DNA from: HGM04593 sp045636545
GTDB taxonomy: Bacteria; Bacteroidota; Bacteroidia; Bacteroidales; Bacteroidaceae
Length of the DNA: 31,663 bases
NCBI GenBank assembly: GCA_045636545.1
Contig: JAZTXR010000117.1
Coordinates: 1-31,663, forward strand
Reading direction: 5' to 3'
The notes below the pieces were generated by a model. It was not told where the DNA came from and did no database searches. It saw only the letters and a list, made by a program, of their open reading frames with translations. Both the position numbers and the translations under genes were made by a program. Of this stretch, positions 24,050 through 31,663 are shown one piece after another. Numbering within the stretch: the stretch's first letter is position 1; each line of letters opens with the position of its first letter.

Positions 24050-26905
24050 TTACAGCTTCTGCTTCACCTCGACCTGAACGAATGTCTCGATGATATCGCC
24101 CACCTTGATGTCGTCCTGTGATACAAGGCTGATACCGCACTCGAAGTTGGTACCTACCTCCTTGACATCCTCCTTGAAGCGCTTGAGCGCAGCGAGGTTG
24201 CCGGTGTGGATGACGATACCGTCGCGTATGAGGCGTGCACGGTCGGTGCGCTTTACCTTACCCTCACGTACCATACAGCCGGCAACGGTACCCACCTTGC
24301 TGATGTGGAATGTCTCGCGTACCTCGATGGTTGCTGTAATCTCCTCCTTGACGATTGGAGCAAGCATACCCTCCATTGCGGCCTTGACCTCCTCTATGGC
24401 ATCGTAGATGATAGAGTAGATGCGTATGTCGACACCCTCGTTCTCGGCAACCTTGCGTGCTGTCACCGACGGACGTACCTGGAAGCCGACGATAATTGCA
24501 TCCGATGCTGCTGCAAGGCTCACGTCGCTCTCCGAAATCTGACCCACGGCCTTGTGTATCACGTTCACCTGGATAGTCTCGGTAGAGAGCTTGATGAGCG
24601 AGTCGCTCAGAGCCTCGATAGAACCGTCCACGTCACCCTTGACAATGATGTTGAGGGTCTGGAAGTTACCGAGTGCAATGCGGCGGCCCACCTCGTCGAG
24701 TGTAAGCATCTTCTGTGTGCGCAATCCCTGTTCGCGCTGCAACTGCTCGCGCTTGCCGGTGATTTCGCGTGCCTCGCGCTCGCTCTCAACAACATTGAAT
24801 GTATCACCAGCAGCAGGTGCACCGTTGAGGCCGAGGATGAGTGCTGGCTCGGCCGGGCGAATCTCCTTGATGCGCTGGTTGCGCTCGTTGAAGATGGCCT
24901 TTACCTTACCCCACTGTGTGCCGGCAACGACAATGTCGCCCACCTTCAGTGTACCGTTCTGTACAAGCACGGTGGCAACGTAGCCGCGGCCCTTGTCGAG
25001 TGTAGACTCGATGACAGAACCTGTTGCCTTGCGGTTGGGGTTCGCCTTGAGCTCGAGAAGCTCTGCCTCGAGCAATACCTTCTCCATAAGCTCCTCTACG
25101 CCCATACCCTTCTTTGCCGAAATCTCCTGTGACTGGTATTTGCCACCCCAGTCCTCGACGAGCATGTTCAGGTTTGCCAACTGTTCCTTGATGCGGTTGG
25201 GGTCGGCTGTAGGCTTGTCGCACTTGTTGATGGCGAAGACGATGGGTACACCGGCTGCCATTGCGTGGTTGATGGCCTCTTTGGTCTGTGGCATCACGTC
25301 GTCATCGGCAGCGATGATGATGATAACAATATCGGTAATCTTTGCACCGCGGGCACGCATGGCTGTGAAGGCCTCGTGACCGGGAGTATCAAGGAATGTG
25401 ATGCGCTTGCCGCTCTCCATCTTCACGTTGTATGCACCGATGTGCTGTGTGATACCACCGGCCTCACCTGCGATTACGTTCGCCTTGCGGATGTAGTCGA
25501 GCAGTGATGTCTTACCGTGGTCTACGTGACCCATCACGGTGATGATTGGTGCGCGTGGCTCCAAATCCTCCTCGGTGTCGGCAGCCTCCTCAATTGCATT
25601 GGCAACCTCGGCGCTCACATATTCTGTGGTGTAACCGAACTCTTCGGCAACGATGTTTATGGTCTCGGCATCGAGGCGCTGGTTGATTGATACCATCATA
25701 CCAATGCTCATACAGGTTGCGATGACCTGTGTAACCGAGATGTTCATCATGCTTGCAAGCTCGTTCGCGGTAACGAACTCGGTGAGCTGCAATACCTTGC
25801 TCTGCTCCATCTCCTCGCTCATCTGCTGCATCTGGCGCTCGGCAACCATGTCGCGCTTCTCCTTGCGGTATTTTGCCGACTTGTTGCCCTTGCCGCGGTT
25901 TGTGAGGCGGTCGAGTGTCTCCTTAATCTGCTTTGATACGTCCTCCTCGTTCACGTCGTTCTTGTCGAAACGCTTGTGCTGGCGGTCGCGGTCCTTGCGG
26001 CTGCCCTGTGACTGGTTGCCACCGCCCTTGTTGCGGTTTGCGCTCCAGTCCTTGCCGTCGTTGCCGCCGTTGTTATTGTTGTTCTCCTTTACATCGTTGA
26101 TGTCAACGCGTTGGCTGTTTATGCGCTGGCGCTTCTTCTTCTCGCCTCCGTCATTGCCGTGGCGCTGTGCCTCGCGCTGCTGTTTGCGCTGCTCCTCGCG
26201 CTGCTTGTCCTTCTCCTCGCGCTCCTTTTTCTTCTCCTCCTTGCTTTTCTTCTTGGGGCGGGTAGACTGGTTGATGGCCGAGAGGTCAATCTGGCCCATA
26301 ATCTTTAGCTTTGGAGCCTCTACCTCGTCAAGCTGTGTCAGCTGTGCCTGTGGTGCCTCTTTCTTTGGCTCTTCCACCTTCTTTGGCTCCTGGGCAACAG
26401 GTGCCGGTGCTGCAGGCTCAACCTTCTTGGACTCCTCTTTTTTAGGTTCCTCTTTCTTTGGTTCTTTCTTAGGCTCCTCTTTCTTTGGCTGGGCGTTCTT
26501 CTTGTTGAGCGCATCAAGGTCAATTCTGCGTGTAACCTTTATGACGGGAGCTTCAACCTTTGGTGTGTTGTCTACTGTCTCCTTGACTTCGGGTTCAGGC
26601 TTCTTCTCCTCGACGACAACTGGCGCTGGCGCAGGTGCAACGGGCTCCTTTACCGCGGGCTTCTCTTCAACGGCGGGTGCAGCCTTCGGCTTCTCCTTGT
26701 TGAGGCGTTCCTTGGTAAAATCGTCCGATTCCTTGCGCGCCTTCTTGTCGGCGCTGAACTCCTGTACAAGCATTTCGTAACCGGCTTCGGGAACAACAGC
26801 ATTGGGGTCTTCTTTAATCTCGAAACCCTTCTTCTGCAAGAATTCCACTATGGTTGAAAGGCCTACATTGAGTTCCTTTTGTACTTTATTTAATCTTATT
26901 TTCAT
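24050..26905 (-). CDS. infB: Translation initiation factor IF-2
   Basis: IF-2 is the GTPase that brings initiator tRNA to the 30S subunit and promotes subunit joining. The 951-residue protein begins with the IF2_N-like region (MKIRLNKVQKELNVGLSTIV). A long low-complexity linker follows (about 60-340), rich in Lys, Glu, Pro and Ala and then in Arg, Gln and Asn. A second IF2_N domain lies near 365-415. The G domain has G1 GHVDHGKTS (about 456-464), DTPGHEAF and NKCD, and domains II-IV run to the end. The linker length varies between species and explains the size. It lies 35 bases after nusA. Confidence 0.97.
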   Translation of the reverse strand: MKIRLNKVQKELNVGLSTIVEFLQKKGFEIKEDPNAVVPEAGYEMLVQEFSADKKARKESDDFTKERLNKEKPKAAPAVEEKPAVKEPVAPAPAPVVVEEKKPEPEVKETVDNTPKVEAPVIKVTRRIDLDALNKKNAQPKKEEPKKEPKKEEPKKEESKKVEPAAPAPVAQEPKKVEEPKKEAPQAQLTQLDEVEAPKLKIMGQIDLSAINQSTRPKKKSKEEKKKEREEKDKQREEQRKQQREAQRHGNDGGEKKKRQRINSQRVDINDVKENNNNNGGNDGKDWSANRNKGGGNQSQGSRKDRDRQHKRFDKNDVNEEDVSKQIKETLDRLTNRGKGNKSAKYRKEKRDMVAERQMQQMSEEMEQSKVLQLTEFVTANELASMMNISVTQVIATCMSIGMMVSINQRLDAETINIVAEEFGYTTEYVSAEVANAIEEAADTEEDLEPRAPIITVMGHVDHGKTSLLDYIRKANVIAGEAGGITQHIGAYNVKMESGKRITFLDTPGHEAFTAMRARGAKITDIVIIIIAADDDVMPQTKEAINHAMAAGVPIVFAINKCDKPTADPNRIKEQLANLNMLVEDWGGKYQSQEISAKKGMGVEELMEKVLLEAELLELKANPNRKATGSVIESTLDKGRGYVATVLVQNGTLKVGDIVVAGTQWGKVKAIFNERNQRIKEIRPAEPALILGLNGAPAAGDTFNVVESEREAREITGKREQLQREQGLRTQKMLTLDEVGRRIALGNFQTLNIIVKGDVDGSIEALSDSLIKLSTETIQVNVIHKAVGQISESDVSLAAASDAIIVGFQVRPSVTARKVAENEGVDIRIYSIIYDAIEEVKAAMEGMLAPIVKEEITATIEVRETFHISKVGTVAGCMVREGKVKRTDRARLIRDGIVIHTGNLAALKRFKEDVKEVGTNFECGISLVSQDDIKVGDIIETFVQVEVKQKL

Positions 26906-26940
26906 TCGTTCTCTTTTTAGGTATTAGTTTTTCTTGTTGC

Positions 26941-28200
26941 TTATTCCTCATCCTCGAACTCTGCCTTGAGTACTTCGATAAGGTGGTCAACAGTGTCCTC
27001 CTCAAGGTCGGCCTTCTCAATGAGAGCCTCGCGTGGAGCGTTGAGCACTGCCTTTGCAGTGTCGAGGCCGATACCCTTGATAGCCTCGATAACCCACTCC
27101 TCAATCTCATCGGCAAACTCGTCGAGGTAGATGTCATCCTCCTGCTGTGCATCAATCTCGCGGTATACGTTGATGGTGTACTCGGTAATCATACTTGCAA
27201 GCTTGATGTTGAGACCGTCCTTACCGATAGCAAGTGAAACCTCCTCTTTCTTTAGGTTCACATCGGCAATGCGCTGCTCTTCGTTGAGCTTGATTTCCTG
27301 AATCTTTGCAGGGTTGAGCGCACGTTTGATGAAGAGCTCGATGTTTGATGTGAATGGGATTACGTCAATGTTCTCGTTGCGCAGCTCGCGTACGATACCG
27401 TGGATGCGTGAACCCTTCACACCAACGCATGCGCCTACCGGGTCAATGCGCTCGTCGTATGTCTCAACGGCAATCTTTGCGCGCTTGCCTGGGATGCGGG
27501 CAATCTTCTTGATGGTTATGAGACCGTCATTTATCTCGGGAACCTCAAGCTCGAAAAGGCGCTGCAGGAACATTGGTGATGTGCGGCTGAGGATAATCTT
27601 GGGGTTGTTGTTCTGGTTGTCGACACGTGCTACAACGGCGCGTACGTGGTCGCCCTTGCGGTAGAAGTCGCTCGGAATCTGCTCGGTCTTGGGGAGAATG
27701 AGCTCGTTGCCCTCGTCGTCGATGAGAAGAAGCTCCTTTTTCCAAATCTGGTAAACCTCGGCGCTTACAATCTGCCCTATTCTCTCGCTGTACTTGTTGT
27801 AGAGGCTGTCCTTCTCCAGCTCGAGAATCTTGGATGCGAGTGTCTGGCGCAGGTTGAGGATAGCACGGCGGCCGAACTCGGCAAAGTTCACGATTTCACT
27901 AACCTCCTCGCCCTCTTCGAATGTGTCGTCGATGAGCTGTGCCTCGCTCAGGGAAATCTCGAAGTTGCTGTCCTTGACCTCGTTGTCGGCAACGACTGTG
28001 CGGCGGCGCTGTATCTCGAAGTCGCCACGGTCGGGGTTGACGATTACAGAGTAGTTCTCGTCGGTGCCGAAGAGGTTTATGATTACTTTGCGGAAACTCT
28101 CCTCGAGTACGCTGATCATTGTTGTACGGTCGATGTTCTTCGACTCCTTGAACTCTTGAAATGTATCAAGAAGGCTCATTGTTTCTTCTTTCTTTGCCAT
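26941..28200 (-). CDS. nusA: Transcription termination/antitermination factor NusA
   Basis: NusA binds RNA polymerase and the emerging RNA and controls pausing and termination. In 419 residues there is the N-terminal polymerase-binding domain (about 1-125), an S1 domain (near 130-200, GQIVSAEVYQIWKKELLLID), and two KH domains (near 225-345; ARIPGKRAKIAVE, VGVKGSRIHGIVREL, EVSLAIGKDGLNIKLAS). The C-terminus is short and acidic, ending about where the long E. coli-type repeats would begin. It starts one base after the rimP stop. The operon leader holds a terminator-like hairpin, a target NusA itself could act on. Confidence 0.96.
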   Translation of the reverse strand: MAKKEETMSLLDTFQEFKESKNIDRTTMISVLEESFRKVIINLFGTDENYSVIVNPDRGDFEIQRRRTVVADNEVKDSNFEISLSEAQLIDDTFEEGEEVSEIVNFAEFGRRAILNLRQTLASKILELEKDSLYNKYSERIGQIVSAEVYQIWKKELLLIDDEGNELILPKTEQIPSDFYRKGDHVRAVVARVDNQNNNPKIILSRTSPMFLQRLFELEVPEINDGLITIKKIARIPGKRAKIAVETYDERIDPVGACVGVKGSRIHGIVRELRNENIDVIPFTSNIELFIKRALNPAKIQEIKLNEEQRIADVNLKKEEVSLAIGKDGLNIKLASMITEYTINVYREIDAQQEDDIYLDEFADEIEEWVIEAIKGIGLDTAKAVLNAPREALIEKADLEEDTVDHLIEVLKAEFEDEE

Positions 28201-28201
28201 T

Positions 28202-28669
28202 TTATTTAAAGTTTATTATATATTTCGCGTATTTGATGCTGTCGTAGGTGAACTGCAGGTCCTCCTCTACAAGTACGGGGCGCTTTGCGCCCTGTGGCTT
28301 CTCTTTCTTGCTTATGGTTATGGTGAAGTTCTCCTCGGTGGCATCCTTCATGATGCCTTTGAGCTTCTTGCCATCCTTTGTAAGTACTTCCACTTCAAGT
28401 CCAATGTGGTTCCTGTATTGCTGATAAACCTTGAACGGCTGTCCCAAACCGGCAGAACCCACTTCAAGCTCATAGTCGTCGCACTCGCCATTGAGTCTGC
28501 TCTCGATGTGTCGGCTCAGGTCGGCGCAGTCCTCAATCCACACACCCTCGGCGTGGTCAATCTCAACTGTTATCTTGTCATCCTTGCTGATGACAACATC
28601 TACCAAAAAATACTCCTTGTCGGCTAACCACTCGTTGGTGAGGTCGATTACTTGTTGTCTGTCAATCAT
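28202..28669 (-). CDS. rimP: Ribosome maturation factor RimP
   Basis: RimP helps mature the 30S subunit. The 155-residue protein has the usual two-part build: an N-terminal alpha/beta domain with VDVVISKDDKITVEIDHAEG (about 23-42), DCADLSRHIESRL and the YELEVGSAGLGQPFK motif (about 66-80), then a C-terminal SH3-like barrel (VEVLTKDGKKLKGIM...). It is first in the rimP-nusA-infB operon, the ancient order also found in E. coli. The promoter at 28766-28797 lies about 100 bases upstream. Confidence 0.93.
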   Translation of the reverse strand: MIDRQQVIDLTNEWLADKEYFLVDVVISKDDKITVEIDHAEGVWIEDCADLSRHIESRLNGECDDYELEVGSAGLGQPFKVYQQYRNHIGLEVEVLTKDGKKLKGIMKDATEENFTITISKKEKPQGAKRPVLVEEDLQFTYDSIKYAKYIINFK

Positions 28670-28722
28670 ATAGTTTATGTTCTATTTTGATGTATGATAT
28701 GATTCCCTGTAGTGTCTGTATA

Positions 28723-28748
28723 AAAAAGAGGGGCTTGCCAGCCCCTCA
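28723..28748 (-). promoter_or_regulatory. Terminator-like hairpin in the leader of rimP-nusA-infB
   Basis: On the minus strand GAGGGGCT (28748-28741) and AGCCCCTC (28736-28729) form an 8-bp GC-rich stem with a GGCA loop, followed by six T (28728-28723). It has all the marks of an intrinsic terminator but lies between the operon promoter and rimP, with no minus-strand gene upstream to terminate. An attenuator or a 5' stabilising stem are both possible. Confidence 0.7.
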
Positions 28749-28765
28749 TCAATCATCTTACACTG

Positions 28766-28797
28766 CAAATTTAGTAATAATTAGCGTAAGCCGCAAA
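28766..28797 (-). promoter_or_regulatory. Promoter of rimP-nusA-infB-cvpA-suf-rnhB operon
   Basis: On the minus strand TTTG (28797-28794), 20 bases, then TAAATTTG (28773-28766), a full match. The predicted start near 28758 puts the hairpin at 28748-28729 within about ten bases of the 5' end. No other TAnnTTTG is seen between it and rimP. Confidence 0.75.
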
Positions 28798-28876
28798 CAT
28801 TTGTGCCTCTTTTCTTTCTGTTCCGTCCAATATTTTTGTTTTTTTATTCTTCCGTAGCCGAAAAAGTGTTCCGCAA

Positions 28877-28907
28877 TTGCGCAGATGGCTTGTTATTGTT
28901 ATCTTCG
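28877..28907 (+). promoter_or_regulatory. Promoter of the small membrane protein gene
   Basis: TTGC (28877-28880), 19 bases, then TATCTTCG (28900-28907), one change from TAnnTTTG. Transcription would start near 28914, after the alternative start codon at 28885, so the ATG at 28927 is preferred. Confidence 0.5.
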
Positions 28908-28926
28908 TACCCTAAAACGGTTTGAT

Positions 28927-29346
28927 ATGCGTACCAAAAGAAGCAGTTCTTCAAATATGCGTTTCCTCAAAGGGAATGTCATTTTCTTTGCATTGTTGCT
29001 GTTTGTGATAATGCTTTTCAGTTATTATGCCTTGCAGGGTGCCGATACGGGTGGTGGAAGCGATGCCGCGTGCCGTGTGTCGTTCGATGCCGGTTGTGCC
29101 GCTGGTGAGTACAAGGTTCTTGTTGATGACAGCCTGCTTTATGCAGGTACTCCGTTGCCGGCCGATTCACAGCTTGTGATGAAGCGTTACGCATCGCCGG
29201 GCAGCAGGGTGTCGCTCTATACCTCAAAGTCGCTTTTGAGGGTTGTCGCGGGTAGCGATACCGTGGTGCGTATGCTTGATGCCGACAGAGTGTTTTCTAT
29301 AGCAACAAATGATGGTAAAGTGGTGATAAATGCTGCAGGTGAATAA
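28927..29346 (+). CDS. Small single-pass membrane protein, unknown function
   Basis: From the ATG at 28927 the product has 139 residues: a short basic N-terminus (MRTKRSSSSNMRFLKG), one membrane helix or uncleaved signal (VIFFALLLFVIMLFSYYALQ, about 18-37), then about 100 residues with beta character (YKVLVDDSLLYAGTPLP, SRVSLYTSKSLLRVVAG). Basic residues before the helix suggest the C-terminal part lies outside the cytoplasm. I recognise no family. The frame is open from 28885, but the predicted promoter overlaps that part. It faces away from the nusA operon and converges on the S41 protease gene. Confidence 0.65.
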   Translation: MRTKRSSSSNMRFLKGNVIFFALLLFVIMLFSYYALQGADTGGGSDAACRVSFDAGCAAGEYKVLVDDSLLYAGTPLPADSQLVMKRYASPGSRVSLYTSKSLLRVVAGSDTVVRMLDADRVFSIATNDGKVVINAAGE

Positions 29347-29367
29347 TCCGGTTTTTCCTATTATATA

Positions 29368-29406
29368 ATGACAACAATCCCCGCCATCGGCGGGGATTGT
29401 TGTCAT
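29368..29406. terminator. Bidirectional terminator between convergent genes
   Basis: ATGACAACAATCCCCGCC (29368-29385) pairs perfectly with GGCGGGGATTGTTGTCAT (29389-29406) around a 3-base loop. TTTCTT-like bases follow on the plus strand and TTATATAATAG on the minus. The stem includes the stop codon of the S41 protease gene (29403-29405). Confidence 0.88.
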
Positions 29407-31061
29407 TTCTTCACAGGGGTAAGAATCTCTTTGTACTCTTTCTCGTTTCCAAGAATCCTGTAAGCCTCGCTCAGGTCTGTGTCCTCGCGCAGGCTGTGTA
29501 TTATGCGCCCTTTTTGTCCGTAGTATCGGTGTATGATTTCATCGGCTATCAGCGTGCGTATATCCTTCTCGAAATGTGTCAGCGAGTGGTCGAGGTTGGT
29601 CTGCAGCTTCTTTTCGAGCGATGCAATCTCCTCCTTTACTATGTCGTTGAAGCCTTCGAACTCAACGGCCTTTTTCAAGTCCTTGAGAACCTTTACGCTG
29701 ATGAGGTCATAGCTGAAGTTGCGTGACTTGAGCAGTTTCTTGAACTCCTCATAGTCCTGGTCGCTTATCCTGAACTCCTCGGCCGGGGCGATGCTGCTGT
29801 GCTTTATGGTGTATCCGGTGGCAAAATCAAATATTGCCATGTCCTGTGCCAGGTAGAATAGTAGGGTGGATAGCTCCTCCGACCGTGGCTCAATGTCGGG
29901 GCGTATACCGCCGCCGTCGCGCACTTCGCGGCCGGCCTCGGTGTAGAATACGGTAGTGAGACTGTCGGGTATGCGTGATGTCTTGCCCTGGTCAATGAGG
30001 TGCGAGTAGTCGAGTGCCTGCACGCAACGTCCGCTGGGAATGTAGTATTTGGCAGTGGTCATTTTCAAGTAACCGCCGCCTCTCACCTCCCTGGTGCTTT
30101 GCACAAGGCCTTTGCCGAATGTGCGGCTGCCGATGATGACGGCGCGGTCGAGGTCCTGCAGCGAGCCGGCTACAATCTCCGATGCCGATGCTGTCTGTCC
30201 GTCTACAAGTACCACAATGGGCGATGTGGTGTCGATGGGTGCCTTTTCGGTCTTGTATACTTCATTGGCTTGCTTTATCTTGCCCTTGGTGGTTACAATT
30301 ATCTTGTCCTTGGGGACAAAGAGGTTCACAATCTCCACGGCCTCGTTCAGCAGTCCGCCACCGTTGTTGCGGAGGTCTATGATGAATGCTGTGGCTCCCA
30401 GCTTCTTCAGTTCAATGACGGCGCGGCGCATCTCCTTGGCGCACTCCTCGGTGAAACTGTTGAGCTGTATGTAGCCTGTGTTGCCCTTCAGCAGCCCGTA
30501 GTAAGGTATTGCAGGCAGGGCGATTGTCTCGCGCTGCAGCTTCACCTTCTGTGTGCCTTTCTTGCCCGGGCGTTCATACTCAATTGTGAGCATGGTACCG
30601 GCTTCGCCACGCAGCCTGTCGCTGACACTGTCGGTGCTCATACCCATCACGTCCACTCCGTCGATGGCCTTTATGAGGTCTCCGGCCTTTAGCCCAGCCT
30701 TGTAGGCCGGCATGCCTTCGTATGGTTCGCTCAGTACGGTTCCTTTCTTTTCGGTGTGGAAGCGTATGGTAGAGCCGATGCCGGCATATTTTCCTGTTGT
30801 CATTGTCTTCAGCTCGTCAACCTTGTCGGCGGGGTAGTAGATGGTGTATGGGTCAAGATTGCCCAGCATTGCATCAATGCTCTTGTTGATGAGTGTCTCG
30901 GGCATAATGCTGTCTACATAAAAGAGGTTAAGGTCTTTAATTATTGCATTGATGATTGATATCTGGCGCGAGAGCTGGAATTTCTGTTTTTCATCGGCTT
31001 TTATTGTCATTGCCGGTATTGTTGCAACAAGAAGCAGAATTGCGAATATCTTTCTTTTCAT
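29403..31061 (-). CDS. Carboxy-terminal processing protease, S41 family (CtpA/Prc type)
   Basis: Periplasmic serine protease of the CtpA family, which trims or degrades envelope proteins from the C-terminus. The 552-residue product has a signal peptide (about 1-22), an N-terminal helical part, a PDZ domain (about 92-165; IGSTIRF, KAGLKAGDLIKAIDGVDV), and the S41 core with IIDLRNNGGGLL (227-238). The catalytic pair is Ser292 in GQTASASE and Lys317 in TFGKG, 25 residues apart as in E. coli Prc. The C-terminal 150 residues are helical and less conserved. No partner lies beside it. Its stop codon is part of the terminator stem at 29368-29406. Confidence 0.93.
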   Translation of the reverse strand: MKRKIFAILLLVATIPAMTIKADEKQKFQLSRQISIINAIIKDLNLFYVDSIMPETLINKSIDAMLGNLDPYTIYYPADKVDELKTMTTGKYAGIGSTIRFHTEKKGTVLSEPYEGMPAYKAGLKAGDLIKAIDGVDVMGMSTDSVSDRLRGEAGTMLTIEYERPGKKGTQKVKLQRETIALPAIPYYGLLKGNTGYIQLNSFTEECAKEMRRAVIELKKLGATAFIIDLRNNGGGLLNEAVEIVNLFVPKDKIIVTTKGKIKQANEVYKTEKAPIDTTSPIVVLVDGQTASASEIVAGSLQDLDRAVIIGSRTFGKGLVQSTREVRGGGYLKMTTAKYYIPSGRCVQALDYSHLIDQGKTSRIPDSLTTVFYTEAGREVRDGGGIRPDIEPRSEELSTLLFYLAQDMAIFDFATGYTIKHSSIAPAEEFRISDQDYEEFKKLLKSRNFSYDLISVKVLKDLKKAVEFEGFNDIVKEEIASLEKKLQTNLDHSLTHFEKDIRTLIADEIIHRYYGQKGRIIHSLREDTDLSEAYRILGNEKEYKEILTPVKK

Positions 31062-31210
31062 TATAGAAGCTGTTTTTTTATTCTAACCGCGAAGATACAC
31101 ATTTGCTTGCTTATTGATGTACATTGCGGTGCTTATTTTATCTTTTTTTTGAATTGGAAGCTGTTTTTTATCGTTTTTTTTGATGTGGTGAAGAAAAAAA
31201 AGCCAAAATA

Positions 31211-31242
31211 TTTGCACGTGAAAAAAAGATGTACTACTTTTG
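31211..31242 (+). promoter_or_regulatory. Promoter of the tRNA-Asn pair
   Basis: TTTG (31211-31214), 20 bases, then TACTTTTG (31235-31242), a full match. The first tRNA starts 30 bases downstream. Confidence 0.8.
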
Positions 31243-31271
31243 CAACGTCAAACGAAAAGGGTGACAAAAAT

Positions 31272-31345
31272 TCTTCAGTAGCTCAGTCGGTTAGAGCACC
31301 TGACTGTTAATCAGGGGGTCGTAGGTTCAAGTCCTACCTGAAGAG
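31272..31345 (+). tRNA. tRNA-Asn, anticodon GTT (copy 1)
   Basis: Acceptor stem TCTTCAG pairs with CTGAAGA, discriminator G at 31345. Anticodon arm CTGA/TCAG with loop containing GTT, D-arm AGCTCAGTCGGTTAGAGC, T-arm GTAGGTTCAAGTCCTAC. CCA is not fully encoded (the next bases are CA). Identical over its length to the copy 122 bases downstream. Confidence 0.96.
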
Positions 31346-31393
31346 CAAGCGAGACGGGACATCGCTTAATTAAAGAAAAAGTTCCCTACATAT

Positions 31394-31467
31394 TCTTCAG
31401 TAGCTCAGTCGGTTAGAGCACCTGACTGTTAATCAGGGGGTCGTAGGTTCAAGTCCTACCTGAAGAG
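31394..31467 (+). tRNA. tRNA-Asn, anticodon GTT (copy 2)
   Basis: Same sequence as copy 1, with the acceptor stem at 31394-31400 and 31460-31466. The 48-base spacer holds a small hairpin AAGCGA/TCGCTT that may guide processing. Both copies share the promoter at 31211-31242 and the terminator after 31471. Confidence 0.96.
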
Positions 31468-31470
31468 CAA

Positions 31471-31502
31471 AAAGATGTCAACTTCGGTTGGCATCTTTTT
31501 TT
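31471..31502 (+). terminator. Terminator of the tRNA-Asn pair, UUCG loop
   Basis: AGATGTCAAC (31473-31482) pairs with GTTGGCATCT (31487-31496) with one T-G pair. The loop TTCG is closed by C-G, the very stable cUUCGg tetraloop, and a run of T follows. Confidence 0.88.
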
Positions 31503-31549
31503 GTATGACGGGCATGTCATATATCGGCTCACCTGCAAAGTCTAGGGGG

Positions 31550-31663
31550 CTATGCAAAAAGTTTGGTTAGTCTGTATAAGAAAAATTTCAAATCAGTAAC
31601 ACCTCTGAGTTGCGCTCTGAACGCTTTGATTTTAGCATTGAAGCTTTCAGCAAAAGCATTTGT
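31550..31663 (-). mobile_element. C-terminal end of a transposase, truncated by the window edge
   Basis: On the minus strand the frame entering from the window edge reads TNAFAESFNAKIKAFRAQLR, then GVTDLKFFLYRLTKLFA and a TAG stop at 31550-31552. The AESFNAKIKxFRAxxRGVxDxxFFLxRL pattern is the C-terminus of DDE transposases common in Bacteroidetes (ISL3-like group; family by memory only). The element's end should lie in 31505-31549 between this stop and the tRNA terminator. With one end visible, its inverted repeat cannot be confirmed. Confidence 0.75.

Noticed and set aside
24206..25132. Plus-strand frame of 308 residues opposite infB
   Set aside because: Antisense of the IF-2 C-terminal domains, no recognisable features.
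25653..26780. Long plus-strand frame (375 residues) opposite infB
   Set aside because: Ser/Phe/Leu-rich antisense of the Lys/Glu-rich IF-2 linker; arises from codon bias.

Overview
The window looks like a chromosomal segment from a gut-type Bacteroidales bacterium (Bacteroides/Prevotella/Muribaculaceae range; I cannot fix the genus). Three things point there. The promoters fit the Bacteroidetes primary-sigma pattern, TTTG or TTGC then 19-20 bases then TAnnTTTG, not TTGACA/TATAAT. The gene order rimP-nusA-infB-cvpA-sufBCDS is one I know from Bacteroidales. The accessory genes (BspA-like leucine-rich repeat protein, DUF3667, a TPR-plus-HTH membrane regulator, surface-protein tails of the DLQGRRV...KGIYI type) are typical of the group. 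TAA and TGA are used as ordinary stops.

Region by region. (1) 1-3165: tRNA-Leu(CAA) on the minus strand diverges from a ribosomal/translation operon rplM-rpsI-rpsB-tsf on the plus strand. Structured leaders precede rplM and rpsB, and a strong terminator follows tsf. (2) 3166-17990: accessory surface/envelope locus. It starts with an orphan C-terminal tail of a lost surface protein and a minus-strand membrane-spanning TPR/HTH regulator. A plus-strand series diverges from the regulator: a 2091-codon BspA-like LRR gene cut by one in-frame TAA, a 53-residue peptide gene, a DUF3667 membrane protein, two small exported proteins, an S41-type lipoprotein, the wreck of a 5'-nucleotidase gene and a lipase-like lipoprotein. 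(3) 18007-28669: long minus-strand housekeeping operon rimP-nusA-infB-cvpA-sufB-sufC-sufD-sufS-rnhB, joining transcription/translation factors to iron-sulfur cluster assembly. (4) 28927-31061: a small single-pass membrane protein convergent with a CtpA-type S41 protease. (5) 31211-31663: two identical tandem tRNA-Asn(GTT) genes with promoter and UUCG-loop terminator, then the C-terminal end of a transposase running off the window.

The most interesting material is in region 2 and in the non-coding parts. A regulator that appears to sense outside and bind DNA inside faces a surface-protein gene cluster that includes an unannotated small peptide. A family of imperfect palindromic repeats (about 70 bp) occurs at least three times, next to decayed genes and inside the suf operon between sufD and sufS. 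A terminator-like hairpin sits within about ten bases of the predicted transcription start of the nusA operon. No CRISPR array, phage module or secretion machinery is visible.
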